Assembly: GCA_024460105.1 (NCBI GenBank)
Contig: JANFXS010000006.1
Coordinates: forward strand, 1 to 64,000
Source of the DNA: Anaerotignum faecicola
GTDB lineage: Bacteria > Bacillota > Clostridia > Lachnospirales > Anaerotignaceae
Reading direction: 5' to 3'
Length of the DNA: 64,000 bases
Shown: positions 1 through 8,232 of the stretch, piece by piece
Numbering within the stretch: the first letter of the stretch is position 1
How the letters are laid out: every line of letters begins with the position of its first letter
The notes under the pieces: model-generated
The model's input: the letters and a program-made list of their open reading frames with translations, nothing else
Told to the model about the DNA's origin: nothing
Database searches by the model: none
Program-made: the position numbers and the translations under genes

Positions 1-40
1 GTTAACCGATGGGTCGTAGGTTCGAGCCCTACTCGGGGAG
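1..40 (+). tRNA. tRNA-Asn (GTT), 5' truncated by window edge
   Basis: The window opens on the anticodon GTT followed by AACC. A T-arm (GTAGG, loop TTCGAGC, CCTAC) and the 3' acceptor strand TCGGGGA plus a discriminator base follow. The 5' half lies outside the window. CCA is not encoded. It is the first of three closely spaced tRNA genes. Confidence 0.85.
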
Positions 41-97
41 CTTTTAATAAAAAGCGGGAAGAAAGTAAGAAAGAAGTAGTAAGAAGTAAAAGAATAA

Positions 98-169
98 GGC
101 CCGATGGTCAAGCGGTTAAGACACGGCCCTTTCACGGCTGTAACCCGGGTTCGATTCCCGGTCGGGTCA
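98..169 (+). tRNA. tRNA-Glu (TTC)
   Basis: The acceptor stem GGCCCGA pairs with TCGGGTC. The anticodon loop is CTTTCAC with anticodon TTC, and the T-loop is TTCGATT. The 72-nt length, clean cloverleaf and A discriminator fit tRNA-Glu. CCA is not encoded. It lies between tRNA-Asn and tRNA-Cys, probably in one transcript. Confidence 0.93.
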
Positions 170-173
170 CTTT

Positions 174-244
174 GGCGCCATCGCCAAGTGGTAAGGCAAA
201 GGTCTGCAACACCTCTACCCCCGGTTCAAATCCGGGTGGCGCCT
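174..244 (+). tRNA. tRNA-Cys (GCA)
   Basis: The acceptor stem GGCGCCA pairs with TGGCGCC, followed by a T discriminator. The anticodon loop CTGCAAC holds GCA, and the T-loop is TTCAAAT. U at the discriminator position is a known identity element of tRNA-Cys. It is the last gene of the tRNA cluster, directly before a terminator hairpin. Confidence 0.93.
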
Positions 245-250
245 TTTATT

Positions 251-296
251 AAAAACCTTAAATTCTGATATTTATCGGATATTTAAGGTTTTTTAT
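251..296 (+). terminator. Terminator of the tRNA cluster
   Basis: Arm AAAAACCTTAAAT (251-263) pairs with ATTTAAGGTTTTT (281-293) and is followed by more T. It closes the Asn-Glu-Cys tRNA transcript. Confidence 0.85.
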
Positions 297-999
297 TTTA
301 TTTATAGGATTCAAACTAAAGAAGTGATTTAATTAAATTTACATGCGTCTTGTAAGATTATAAATGGTTTAATTTTGAAACAGGGGCTTATATAGGAAAT
401 ACTTTGCGTAAGATACTAAACTAAATGTAAATTTATTTTATAATAAGGTATAAGCTGAATTTTTATATATGCTTGGTTATTGTCGAATCAGCTTTTTTCA
501 ACTCTTTGACTTACGCTTCATAAATCAAGTTACACTTCATAAAACTCTATTTACAACCATTCTATACAGTTCTTTAATCAGGTTCTTAAATTTTATTTCT
601 TAAAATATTATGTGTTTGATATCGATGTTAAAGCGCGCTTACATAATATTGTGATTTGGCGCATACGGGATATATAATGTTTATGTGATATACAAAGGCT
701 GACTATCCGGATACATCAAAAGTAATTTTGAGCAGAAGCGTAATGCCGCCTCATAAGCATTATATATATTTTGCATATTTTAAGGGTATTTTTTATTTAG
801 GTTTGTGGAGTAATGTTAATTTAAATTATATTTTTGCCAAAGGCATTTATTTTTTATGAGTCCGATTTATTAAATGTTGTTTCAATTTAAATAGTTCTGT
901 TATAAAAAAACAATAATTTACTTTAAATTATTATTTAAAAATATAGTACCTTAAGCGTACAAGGATATATATGGTCGAGGACGGCATTATAAAACTAAT
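297..999. other. Non-coding stretch, no gene found
   Basis: About 700 AT-rich bases with many stops in all frames and no credible ribosome-binding site plus start. The only structure seen is a weak hairpin at 452-494 (AAGCTGA / TCAGCTT) followed by TTTT, which could be a terminator or chance. No promoter with good boxes was found for it. Confidence 0.6.
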
Positions 1000-1294
1000 A
1001 GCTGCGTCAAAAGCAATTGATGTACTTTTGGTTACGCCTACATGCTTTTTCTTTGCTATTAAACCGCTAATGCCCTCCTCAAATCTTTGACTCCCTATGG
1101 GGGAATTTTTTGTTATTCAAGGCAAAATGCGCCGACTTACACAGAAGTAAGGGTGCAAACCGCGTCAGAGACGCGTCATGCAGCGTTTTCCAAAGGAAAT
1201 TTTGAGGGTTCACAGACAAGTATTTGCACCGCTGAAGAGAAAGAAAATTTACCACATGGAGCATATATGTCATTGTGCCCTGAAGGTATCGTTC
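1000..1294 (-). repeat. Dispersed MITE-like element, copy E (diverged)
   Basis: On the minus strand this segment follows the order of the better copies: a GTGCCC-containing end, an AAATTTTC block, then ACAAAAAATT, a stretch like GCATTAGCGGTTTAATAGCAAAG, and a poorly kept far end. It is the most diverged of five copies in the window, and its boundaries are approximate. Short reading frames across it are not preserved in the other copies, so they are treated as chance. Confidence 0.6.
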
Positions 1295-1506
1295 TTTTTT
1301 ACACAGACGCATTGGCAGAACCATATTTTGTTTGATATAAGGCTTAAATCAAAACATATACGGGTTTTCAAGTTATACTTACAATATGTTTTTAAATATA
1401 AATGCGGCTATTTATTATATAGATTTTCAGTAATGAGGTGTCTAATCTAATTTACAGTCTGGTTATCTTTGTTATCATAAGTTTAAATTTATTTTTTTAA
1501 TGATAT

Positions 1507-1550
1507 TTAAAACTTTTTATATAGTTATACTGTCTTAACATACAGAAAGG
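1507..1550 (+). promoter_or_regulatory. Upstream ECF-type promoter-like copy (P2)
   Basis: TTAAAAC (1507-1513), a 17-nt spacer and TGTCTTA (1531-1537) resemble the AAC / CGTC boxes of ECF sigma factors. The block continues into AACATACAGAAAGG and is repeated almost exactly at 1731-1770 in front of the sigma gene. Recognition by the adjacent sigma factor is inferred. Confidence 0.55.
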
Positions 1551-1730
1551 TAAAAGTTTAAGTTATATTAATAACGGCACTTTGTCAGAAATATTAAAGT
1601 TTATTTCAATTTGCTTGATATATCAATTCGTAAGTCTATTATTTTCAGATTTTACAACATAATGTGTAAGCCTGAAATTACAGTGTGTATAAATGCTGTC
1701 AGTTAATTTTAACCGGTTAAATAAATTATT

Positions 1731-1770
1731 AAAACTTTTTGGCTTTGTATATTGTCTTAACATACAAAGG
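1731..1770 (+). promoter_or_regulatory. Proximal ECF-type autoregulatory promoter (P1) of sigV-like gene
   Basis: AAAACTTTTT (AAC at 1733-1735), a 17-nt spacer and TGTCTTA (1753-1759) lie just before the Shine-Dalgarno AAAGGAGG. The inferred start of transcription would leave a very short leader. The match to the upstream copy in boxes, spacing and flanks supports autoregulation, which is usual for ECF sigma genes. Confidence 0.6.
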
Positions 1771-1780
1771 AGGAAAAAGA

Positions 1781-2260
1781 ATGAAGAAAAGTAAGCTGTT
1801 TGAAGATTATATAACAGAGAATATAGATAGCGCATATAGATTTGCTTTCACATATGTGAGAAATAAAGAAGATGCAGAAGATATACTCAATGAGAGTGTG
1901 GTAAAAGCTATAAAAGGGATCAATTCCCTCAGAGAACCCAAATATATTAAATCGTGGTTTTTCAGAATAATAGCTAATACTGCTATCAACTATATAAGAC
2001 GGCAAGGGAAGATAGTGTATTTGGATTATGATGATATGGAACACCTCCAGAAAACAGAAGATGACTATTCCGATTTAAATTTTAACGAACTTATTGAAAA
2101 GCTTGATCAAAAGTATAAATCAATTATAGTCCTACGGTTTTTTGAAAATATGACTTTGCAGGAAATTGCACAAGTTCTTGATACTAATGAAAATACTGTT
2201 AAGACAAGACTGTACAAAGCTCTGAAAATATTGAAAGTCGATGTTGAGGAGGCGATTTAA
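1781..2260 (+). CDS. sigV: ECF RNA polymerase sigma factor, SigV-like
   Basis: 159 aa. Sigma-70 region 2 covers about residues 15-78 (AYRFAFTYVRNKEDAEDIL and IKSWFFRIIANTAINYIRR), and region 4 about 103-150 with the helix-turn-helix TLQEIAQVLDTNENTVKTRL. There is no region 3, as is typical of ECF factors. An ATG 42 bases upstream is in frame, but AAAGGAGG sits 7 bases before the ATG at 1781, so that start is used. The stop overlaps the start of the next gene (TAATG), which encodes an RsiV-like membrane protein, so the pair is a classical sigma/anti-sigma operon. In Bacillus subtilis and Clostridioides difficile the SigV/CsfV-RsiV system answers lysozyme. Function here is by analogy; the sigV symbol is provisional. 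Confidence 0.85.
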   Translation: MKKSKLFEDYITENIDSAYRFAFTYVRNKEDAEDILNESVVKAIKGINSLREPKYIKSWFFRIIANTAINYIRRQGKIVYLDYDDMEHLQKTEDDYSDLNFNELIEKLDQKYKSIIVLRFFENMTLQEIAQVLDTNENTVKTRLYKALKILKVDVEEAI

Positions 2261-3114
2261 TGGATTTAAATAAATTGAAAACTGAGTATGAAAATATCAA
2301 AGCTGATGACAGATTAAAAGAAAGGATTGAAGAAACTATGAGAAAAGAGAATTCAAAAAGAAAAATGTTACGTGGTATTGTTGGTACGGCTGCTTGTGTG
2401 ACTGTTTTAACTGTAAGTTTGAATGTGAGCCCTACTTTTGCATATGCAATGAGTAACATACCGGTGGTTGATTCCATAGTTAAGGTGCTTACGCTTAATA
2501 AGTATGAAGTTGATGAAGGAAATTATAATGCGACGGTTGTCACTCCTAAGCTTGAAGGCCTTGTTGATAAGGAGCTTGAAGAAAAGCTGAACGCCGAGTT
2601 TAAGGAAAACGCAGAAGAAGTTATAGCGGCTTTTGAGAAATCAATCAAGGAGCTTACTGAAGACTTCGGCGAAGGCAATTTCCATGAAGGAATTGAATAT
2701 AACTATAATGTAAAAACTGATAATGAAAATATGCTTGCGCTTGACGTTTACCTTTACGGAGCCAGCGGATCTTCATGGATTGAACACACATATTATAACA
2801 TAGATAAGAAAACAGGCGAACTGCTTACGTTTGAAGGATTGTTCAAAGACGATGTTGATTATATAACTCCTATCAGCGAATATATAAAAGGTGAAATGGA
2901 AAGACTTAATAAAGAAGAGGGAGGAATGTATTTCCTTCCGGAAAATGAAAATAACTTTGAAGGCTTTGAAAAAATAGAAAAAGACCAGAAATTTTATATT
3001 AATGACGATGGTAATATAGTGATTTGTTTTGACAAATATGAAGTTGCCGCCGGAGCTCAAGGCAGCCCTGAGTTTGTTTTGCCGGATGAAGTAGTAAAAG
3101 ATATAGTTAAATAA
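2260..3114 (+). CDS. rsiV: RsiV-like anti-sigma factor with DUF3298 domain
   Basis: 284 aa, close to the 285 aa of B. subtilis RsiV. The short cytoplasmic part (1-35, charged) would hold the sigma factor. One membrane segment lies at about 37-60. The extracytoplasmic remainder ends in a DUF3298-type domain (YNIDKKTGELLTFEGLF, then YINDDGNIVICFDKYEVA, then GSPEFVLPDE). In the known system the outer domain binds lysozyme, exposing the protein to signal peptidase and site-2 protease and freeing the sigma factor. It is translationally coupled to the sigma gene. No oatA- or pdaV-like target gene is next to it. A DUF4163 domain may occupy residues 75-180, but this was not confirmed. Confidence 0.8.
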   Translation: MDLNKLKTEYENIKADDRLKERIEETMRKENSKRKMLRGIVGTAACVTVLTVSLNVSPTFAYAMSNIPVVDSIVKVLTLNKYEVDEGNYNATVVTPKLEGLVDKELEEKLNAEFKENAEEVIAAFEKSIKELTEDFGEGNFHEGIEYNYNVKTDNENMLALDVYLYGASGSSWIEHTYYNIDKKTGELLTFEGLFKDDVDYITPISEYIKGEMERLNKEEGGMYFLPENENNFEGFEKIEKDQKFYINDDGNIVICFDKYEVAAGAQGSPEFVLPDEVVKDIVK

Positions 3115-3126
3115 ATGTTTCAATAT

Positions 3127-3153
3127 ACCGCGGAATTTATTTCCGCGGTTTTT
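3127..3153 (+). terminator. Terminator after the sigma/anti-sigma operon
   Basis: ACCGCGGAA (3127-3135) pairs with TTCCGCGGT (3141-3149) across a 5-nt loop, followed by TTTTT. Confidence 0.85.
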
Positions 3154-3248
3154 ATATGCTTATTCGGCAAATATTATTTAATTATCCGCCATTATGGTTG
3201 CTTTATAAAATAGACTTGTATTTCATACGCTTTACTCTTTATAGTGTT

Positions 3249-3516
3249 AGCTCCAATTTGCAAGGGCGCACACGTATTACAATGAAAATTTTACGCATTT
3301 CCGCATTGCGGACGTTTGCCGTAGAAACCGCTGGGTCTGTGCGTATGCGCCTTGAAAAGCAAAAAATTTTTTTGTGAGATCGGCGAGTTTTAACCGGCAG
3401 CAGCGTAAGAGCAAGATAAAGATGCGCAAATGCCGCAAACTCTACATCAAGCGCTTTTAATGCGGCTATTGCGCCGCTTGCTGTCCGTTAAAACCTGGTG
3501 TCCAAGCATAACAGCT
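3249..3516 (+). repeat. Dispersed MITE-like element, copy A
   Basis: The left end AGCTCCAATTTGCAAGGGCG continues into CACACG. It then has GAAAATTTTACGCATTTCC, TTGCCGTAG, GCAAAAAATTTTTTT, GTGAG, GAGTTTTAACCGG and AAGAGCAAGATAAAG, all in the same order as copies B, C and D. The right end (CCGTTAAAACC then GGTGTCC and AGCATAACAGC) is a degraded inverted copy of the left. Two short ORFs (3156-3377, 3430-3633) crossing it are not conserved in the other copies. Confidence 0.75.
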
Positions 3517-3640
3517 TTAAGACAATATGCAATATTATATGCGGCAGGCCGTTTATTTTTTAGTTGGAACATAACATTTATATTTTCTGACGATAAACGG
3601 AATTTTATACTTTGTAAACTAAATGTGAGATAAAAGAACG

Positions 3641-3669
3641 TTGTTAAAGCCTTTCCTTTGTGGTAAAAT
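3641..3669 (+). promoter_or_regulatory. SigA-type promoter of recD2 operon
   Basis: TTGTTA (3641-3646), a 17-nt spacer and TAAAAT (3664-3669), 35 bases before the recD2 start. Confidence 0.6.
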
Positions 3670-3703
3670 AAAATTTAACTGATTTGGAAAGGAGGGGGAG
3701 TTA

Positions 3704-5944
3704 TTGTCTGAAAGCGTTGTTTTAGAAGGCACAGTTGAAGATATTATATTTCAAAATAGCGATAACGGATATGCGGTTTTTTCTGTCGATAATGGTGAAA
3801 GCGAAGTTATATGCGTTGGGATTGTGCCTAACCTGCATAACGGCGAAAGCCTTAAGGTTATAGGAAATTGGACCGTACACCCTTCCTATGGCAGGCAGCT
3901 TTCGGTTGAGTTTTATGAAAAAACAATTCCTACAACCATAGACGGTATTGAAAAATATCTTTCTTCCGGTGTTATTAAAGGTATAGGGCCTAAAACGGCT
4001 AAAAAAATTGTTGAAAAATTCGGCGAAACGACATTTTACATCATTGAAGAAAAGCCCGACAGGCTTGTTGAGATAAAGGGGCTTACATATGAAAAAGCGG
4101 TTCGTATAAGTCAAGTTTTCAGAGAACAGCATGAACTTAGGCGGGTTATGATTTTTCTCCAAAATTTTGGAGTTACTCCTGTTTATGCAATGAAAATATA
4201 TAAAAAATATAAAGAAAAAACATTTGATATAGTTAATACAAACCCATACAGGTTGGCGGACGACATAACAGGCATAGGATTTAAAATGGCAGACAAATTA
4301 GCCGCTTCGGCCGGTATAGCCGAGGACGCCCCCGGAAGGATTAAAGCCGCCGTGAAGTATATATTAAATAAAGCGGCGCAGGACGGCCATGTTTATCTGC
4401 CGCAGGATATACTGCTGGAAAATGTTAAGGATATAACCGGAGTTGACGCCACGCTTATAGAAAACGGACTTTTGGAACTACAGATAGAGCATCAGATATG
4501 GCGTGAAAATTTAAATGATGAAGTAATAATATATTTAAATTTATATTATTATTCCGAGATTTCTTCGGCAAAAAAAATGATTGAACTGCTTGAATACAGG
4601 GACGAATACGGGAAAGACTGGGACAGTGTAATTGACAATGCCGAAATATCAACGGGAATTAAGCTTGCAGATAAGCAGCGCGAGGCCGTCAAGGAAGCGT
4701 TGACGGAAGGAGCTCTTATAATAACCGGCGGACCCGGCACCGGAAAAACCACTACTATAAACACCATTATCAAGATATTAGAGAAAGAAGGAAGGAGCAT
4801 TATGCTTGGAGCTCCTACCGGCAGGGCGGCAAAAAGGATGACAGAAGCCACAGGCATGGGAGCACAGACAATTCATAGGATGTTGGGAATTAACTTTATT
4901 GACGGCGACAGCAGAACGCAGTCCTTTGAAAAGGATGAAGATGATCCGATAGACGCCGATGTTATTATAATAGATGAAAGTTCTATGATAGACATATTGC
5001 TTATGAATAGTTTTTTGCGCGCCGTGCGTCCGGGAACAAGGCTGATACTTGTGGGAGACGTTGATCAGCTCCCTTCTGTAGGGGCCGGAAACGTATTAAA
5101 AGATTTGATAAAGAGCAATGTTATAAAAGTTGTGCGCCTTACTGAAATTTTCAGGCAGGCGCAGGAAAGCGCGATAATAACAAATGCGCACAGGATAAAC
5201 AACGGCCTTTACCCTGTTTTAAACGATAAAACGAAAGACTTCTTTTTTGTAAAGCGTTCCAATGCGGGGGATGTGGTAACTGCCATAAAAGATCTGATAA
5301 CAAGAAGACTGCCGGCGTTTAACGGATGCGACCCTGTAAACGATATTCAAGTATTGACTCCTATGAAAAAGGGGATACTAGGAGTTCAGGAAATTAACAA
5401 AGTTTTGCAGGAAACGCTTAATCCGCCGCATAGAGGGAAAAAAGAAAAGGCGTTTAGAATGGGAACTTTCCGTCAAGGCGATAAAGTTATGCAGATAAAA
5501 AATAATTATAATATGGCTTGGAAAGTTAAAGGATTTAAAGGAAAGGTTATAGACGAAGGCCTCGGAATTTTTAATGGCGACTGCGGCATAATTCATGATA
5601 TTGATGAAAGCAGTGAAACAATGAGCGTTATTTTTGACGATAATAAATTGGTCGAATATGATTTTACACAGCTCGAGGAGCTGGAGCTTGCTTATGCGGT
5701 AACAATACACAAATCTCAGGGGAGCGAATACCCGGTTGTTATTGTGCCTATACACAGCGGTCCGCCCATGCTGCTTTCAAGAAACCTTTTGTATACGGCG
5801 GTTACGAGGGCAAAAAAATTGGCTGTACTTGTCGGTATACCTGAAACTATGAATAAAATGGTTGATAATAACAGGGAGATTAACAGATATTCTACTTTGG
5901 ACAAACGTATTTGTTCTTTGTACGAATTTATGCATCAGGAATAA
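3704..5944 (+). CDS. recD2: RecD2-type ATP-dependent DNA helicase
   Basis: 746 aa, the usual length for RecD2/YrrC, the RecBCD-independent RecD family. These are 5'-3' superfamily-1 helicases acting in DNA repair and replication-fork processing. The N-terminal extension holds helix-hairpin-helix-like repeats (GIGPKTAKKIVEKFG near residue 91; TGIGFKMADKLA near 190). The Walker A motif GGPGTGKTTT starts at residue 342, the DEx box reads IIIDESSMID, and the C-terminus has AYAVTIHKSQGSEYP and LYTAVTRAKK (motifs V and VI). The start is TTG at 3704, 7 bases after GGAGGGGGAG; no ATG start fits better. It heads an apparent operon with comF and a patatin-like gene (gaps of 9 and 12 bases). Confidence 0.93.
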   Translation: MSESVVLEGTVEDIIFQNSDNGYAVFSVDNGESEVICVGIVPNLHNGESLKVIGNWTVHPSYGRQLSVEFYEKTIPTTIDGIEKYLSSGVIKGIGPKTAKKIVEKFGETTFYIIEEKPDRLVEIKGLTYEKAVRISQVFREQHELRRVMIFLQNFGVTPVYAMKIYKKYKEKTFDIVNTNPYRLADDITGIGFKMADKLAASAGIAEDAPGRIKAAVKYILNKAAQDGHVYLPQDILLENVKDITGVDATLIENGLLELQIEHQIWRENLNDEVIIYLNLYYYSEISSAKKMIELLEYRDEYGKDWDSVIDNAEISTGIKLADKQREAVKEALTEGALIITGGPGTGKTTTINTIIKILEKEGRSIMLGAPTGRAAKRMTEATGMGAQTIHRMLGINFIDGDSRTQSFEKDEDDPIDADVIIIDESSMIDILLMNSFLRAVRPGTRLILVGDVDQLPSVGAGNVLKDLIKSNVIKVVRLTEIFRQAQESAIITNAHRINNGLYPVLNDKTKDFFFVKRSNAGDVVTAIKDLITRRLPAFNGCDPVNDIQVLTPMKKGILGVQEINKVLQETLNPPHRGKKEKAFRMGTFRQGDKVMQIKNNYNMAWKVKGFKGKVIDEGLGIFNGDCGIIHDIDESSETMSVIFDDNKLVEYDFTQLEELELAYAVTIHKSQGSEYPVVIVPIHSGPPMLLSRNLLYTAVTRAKKLAVLVGIPETMNKMVDNNREINRYSTLDKRICSLYEFMHQE

Positions 5945-5953
5945 GGTGGAAAC

Positions 5954-6643
5954 ATGATTAAAATTGCAGATGCCGTTCTTAATTTGATTTATCCTCCCAG
6001 ATGCGCCGTTTGCCTTGACATAATTCCTATGGGAGGCAACAAGTATTTATGCGGCCCGTGCTTTGAAAGCATGAATAAAAACAATGGAATAACAGTAAAG
6101 TATTTTAATGACAAAAGCATTAAATTTACGGAAAATATAACAAGCGCATTTGCAGTTTACAGCTACGGCGAGGTACGCGAGGCCGTCAGATACTTTAAAT
6201 TTGACGGTTATAAAAGAAGCGGCGCGGCTTTTGCGGAAATTATGCATGAAGTTGCCCGACGTAATTTTCCATATATTTTCAAAGATTGCGATTTGCTTGT
6301 TCCTGTTCCAATCCATAGTAAAAGATATAAGGAAAGGGGATTCAACCAATCGGAGATTATAGCCGAAAGGCTTGCGGAACTGACAGGGATAAAGACGGCG
6401 GCGGATACGATTATCAGGACAAAGGAGACTGCTCCGCAAAGCTCCCTTAACGCTTCCGAAAGAAGGAAAAATATAAAAGGGGCCTTTGAGTTTGGAAACG
6501 GCGATGTAAAGGGCATGAATATTCTTTTAATTGACGATATTTTTACAACGGGCGCAACTTTGAATGAATGTGCCTCAGTTCTGCTTAAAAACGGTGCGAA
6601 AGAAGTAAACTGCTATACGTTTGCGGCGGCGATTTTGGATTAA
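5954..6643 (+). CDS. comF: ComF family phosphoribosyltransferase-like protein
   Basis: 229 aa. An N-terminal four-cysteine zinc-finger pattern (C17, C20, C33, C36) is followed by a type-I phosphoribosyltransferase fold whose PRPP loop reads ILLIDDIFTTGATL near residue 192. The motif RGFNQSEIIAERLA is characteristic of ComFC. In naturally transformable bacteria ComFC is a cytoplasmic protein needed for single-strand DNA uptake, where it acts with the ComFA helicase; comFA is not in this window. In Clostridia it commonly follows recD2, as here. Uptake ability of this organism is not shown by this gene alone. Confidence 0.88.
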   Translation: MIKIADAVLNLIYPPRCAVCLDIIPMGGNKYLCGPCFESMNKNNGITVKYFNDKSIKFTENITSAFAVYSYGEVREAVRYFKFDGYKRSGAAFAEIMHEVARRNFPYIFKDCDLLVPVPIHSKRYKERGFNQSEIIAERLAELTGIKTAADTIIRTKETAPQSSLNASERRKNIKGAFEFGNGDVKGMNILLIDDIFTTGATLNECASVLLKNGAKEVNCYTFAAAILD

Positions 6644-6655
6644 GGGGACTTTTAT

Positions 6656-7504
6656 ATGTATAATGCTGGTCTGGTTTTGGAAGGCGGCGGCATGCGCGGA
6701 GTTTATACAGCCGGAGCGCTTGACTTTTTTATAGACAAGGATATATGGTTTTCGTCGGTATACGGCGTTTCGGCCGGAGCCTGCCATGCATGCAGCTACT
6801 TGTCAAAACAACGCAAAAGGGCGTTTAACGTTAACGTGGACTATTTGAAGGATAAGAGGTATGCAAGTTTATACAGCCTGTTTAAGACAGGCGATTATTT
6901 TGGCAGCAAATTTGTATACGACACAATACCGAATGAACTCAGCCCTTATGATTATGATTCATTTAATAAATACGAGGGAAACTTCTGTTGTGTTGTTACA
7001 AACTGTATTACAGGAAGAGCCGAATACCTTAAAGTTAAAGATATGAAAAAAGATATTGATTTTATAAGAGCTTCGAGTTCTCTCCCTATGATTTCCGGGA
7101 TGGTAGAAATAAACGGCGGAAAATACCTTGACGGGGGTATAAGTGATTCAATACCGATAAAAAAATCTGAAAGCGACGGAAATTTAAAAAATGTTGTTAT
7201 ACTTACCCGTGATGGTAAATACCGCAAAACAAAAAATAAAATGCTCAGAGTTTTGAAGATAAAATACAGGAAGTATCCAAATCTTGTTAAAGCTATGGCC
7301 GAAAGACATATTAAATATAACAATACTCTGGATTATATAGAAAAAAAGGAAAAAGCGGGCGGCATATATGTCATACGCCCGCAAAAGCCTGTGGAGATAG
7401 GAAGGCTCGAGAAAAATAAAGAAAAGCTATATGAACTTTATAATGAAGGATATAATGATGCCAAGCGCCATTATAAAAGATTAATTGATTTTTTAAAAAG
7501 TTAA
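6656..7504 (+). CDS. Patatin-like phospholipase family protein
   Basis: 282 aa. The glycine-rich oxyanion motif LEGGGMRGVYTAG is at residues 8-20. The nucleophile elbow GVSAG places Ser39, and DGG at Asp159 completes the Ser-Asp dyad of patatin-type lipid acyl hydrolases. No signal peptide is visible, so it is likely cytoplasmic or at the inner face of the membrane. The natural substrate is unknown; bacterial relatives are usually annotated as YjjU/RssA-like esterases. It is the third gene after recD2-comF and its stop overlaps by 4 bases the stop of the convergent ytaF gene; there is no terminator between them. Confidence 0.87.
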   Translation: MYNAGLVLEGGGMRGVYTAGALDFFIDKDIWFSSVYGVSAGACHACSYLSKQRKRAFNVNVDYLKDKRYASLYSLFKTGDYFGSKFVYDTIPNELSPYDYDSFNKYEGNFCCVVTNCITGRAEYLKVKDMKKDIDFIRASSSLPMISGMVEINGGKYLDGGISDSIPIKKSESDGNLKNVVILTRDGKYRKTKNKMLRVLKIKYRKYPNLVKAMAERHIKYNNTLDYIEKKEKAGGIYVIRPQKPVEIGRLEKNKEKLYELYNEGYNDAKRHYKRLIDFLKS

Positions 7505-8139
7505 ATCATATATATAAGGCCTATCGCTATTAGCAGCACGCCTGAAACCGTACTCCAAATATCTGTTCTCAAAGGACAGATATTTTTTATTTTATTGCCG
7601 AAATATGTGCCCAAAACAAGAAGAAGTATTTGAAGAAGAGCGACAAGGAATGGCAGAAGAACTGTATATCCGCCTGCTATACCGGCTCCCGTAACGGCTC
7701 CGAAAGCGTCTATTGAAAGTGAAAATCCCAGATAAATAGCTTCAAGCGTATCAATAGAATTTGAATTATCCATGTCGCAGCTTTGCGGTGTTCGTACAAT
7801 CTCTATTGTAAGGCCGAACTGTTTTAAAAAAAATATATGTTTTTTATTTTCCGGTGTTTTTGATTTTTTTGGCTTTGGCGGGCGTTTACTTTGAAATATT
7901 ATCCATGCCCCGAGAAGTATAAGCATTATAGTGCCTATGTTGCCGGCCAGTTTTGCGGGCAGTATATTCCTTATAAAATCACCGAGCACGAGTGCAAGGA
8001 ATGTTATGGCTATCGACTGGAAAGAAATTATCAGCTTTGCGCCGGGAGTTATTTTTATGCCGCGGCCGCCGCATGCAAGGCCGACGCCGAAAGCGTCGAT
8101 TGAAAGCGCAAGGGAAAGTATTATTAATTTATACGCCAT
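7501..8139 (-). CDS. ytaF: YtaF family membrane protein (MntP-related)
   Basis: 212 aa with six likely membrane helices in two repeats, each carrying an SIDAFG signature (LALSIDAFGVGLACG near the N-terminus and LGFSLSIDAFGAVTGAG in the middle). These aspartates are shared with manganese exporter MntP, so divalent-cation export is a reasonable guess. B. subtilis YtaF is a sporulation-linked membrane protein, and this length and the hydrophilic central loop (PPKPKKSKTPENKK) match that group. It is convergent with the patatin gene and divergent from a P2A cation ATPase, 93 bases away. Confidence 0.8.
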   Translation of the reverse strand: MAYKLIILSLALSIDAFGVGLACGGRGIKITPGAKLIISFQSIAITFLALVLGDFIRNILPAKLAGNIGTIMLILLGAWIIFQSKRPPKPKKSKTPENKKHIFFLKQFGLTIEIVRTPQSCDMDNSNSIDTLEAIYLGFSLSIDAFGAVTGAGIAGGYTVLLPFLVALLQILLLVLGTYFGNKIKNICPLRTDIWSTVSGVLLIAIGLIYMI

Positions 8140-8232
8140 TGATATGCCCCCGATAATTTACGGTTACTTTTATAATATGAATAAAGTAATAACTTTGCTA
8201 TCATCCGAATAAAATTTAACCGAGGTGAGAAT

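Noticed and set aside
452-498. Hairpin AAGCTGA/TCAGCTT followed by T run as a small-RNA terminator
   Set aside because: The stem is only 7 bp with a long loop and the nearest TATAAT (439-444) has no good -35 box, so it was not listed as a transcript.
1087-1450. Overlapping plus-strand frames of 82 and 90 aa
   Set aside because: They cross repeat copy E, have no ribosome-binding site and no counterpart in the other repeat copies.
3156-3633. Frames of 73 and 67 aa between the rsiV terminator and recD2
   Set aside because: They lie in or across repeat copy A, and the reading frame is not kept in other copies.
8140-8232. A manganese riboswitch (yybP-ykoY) between ytaF and the P-type ATPase
   Set aside because: The 93-base gap is too short and shows none of the expected conserved loops.
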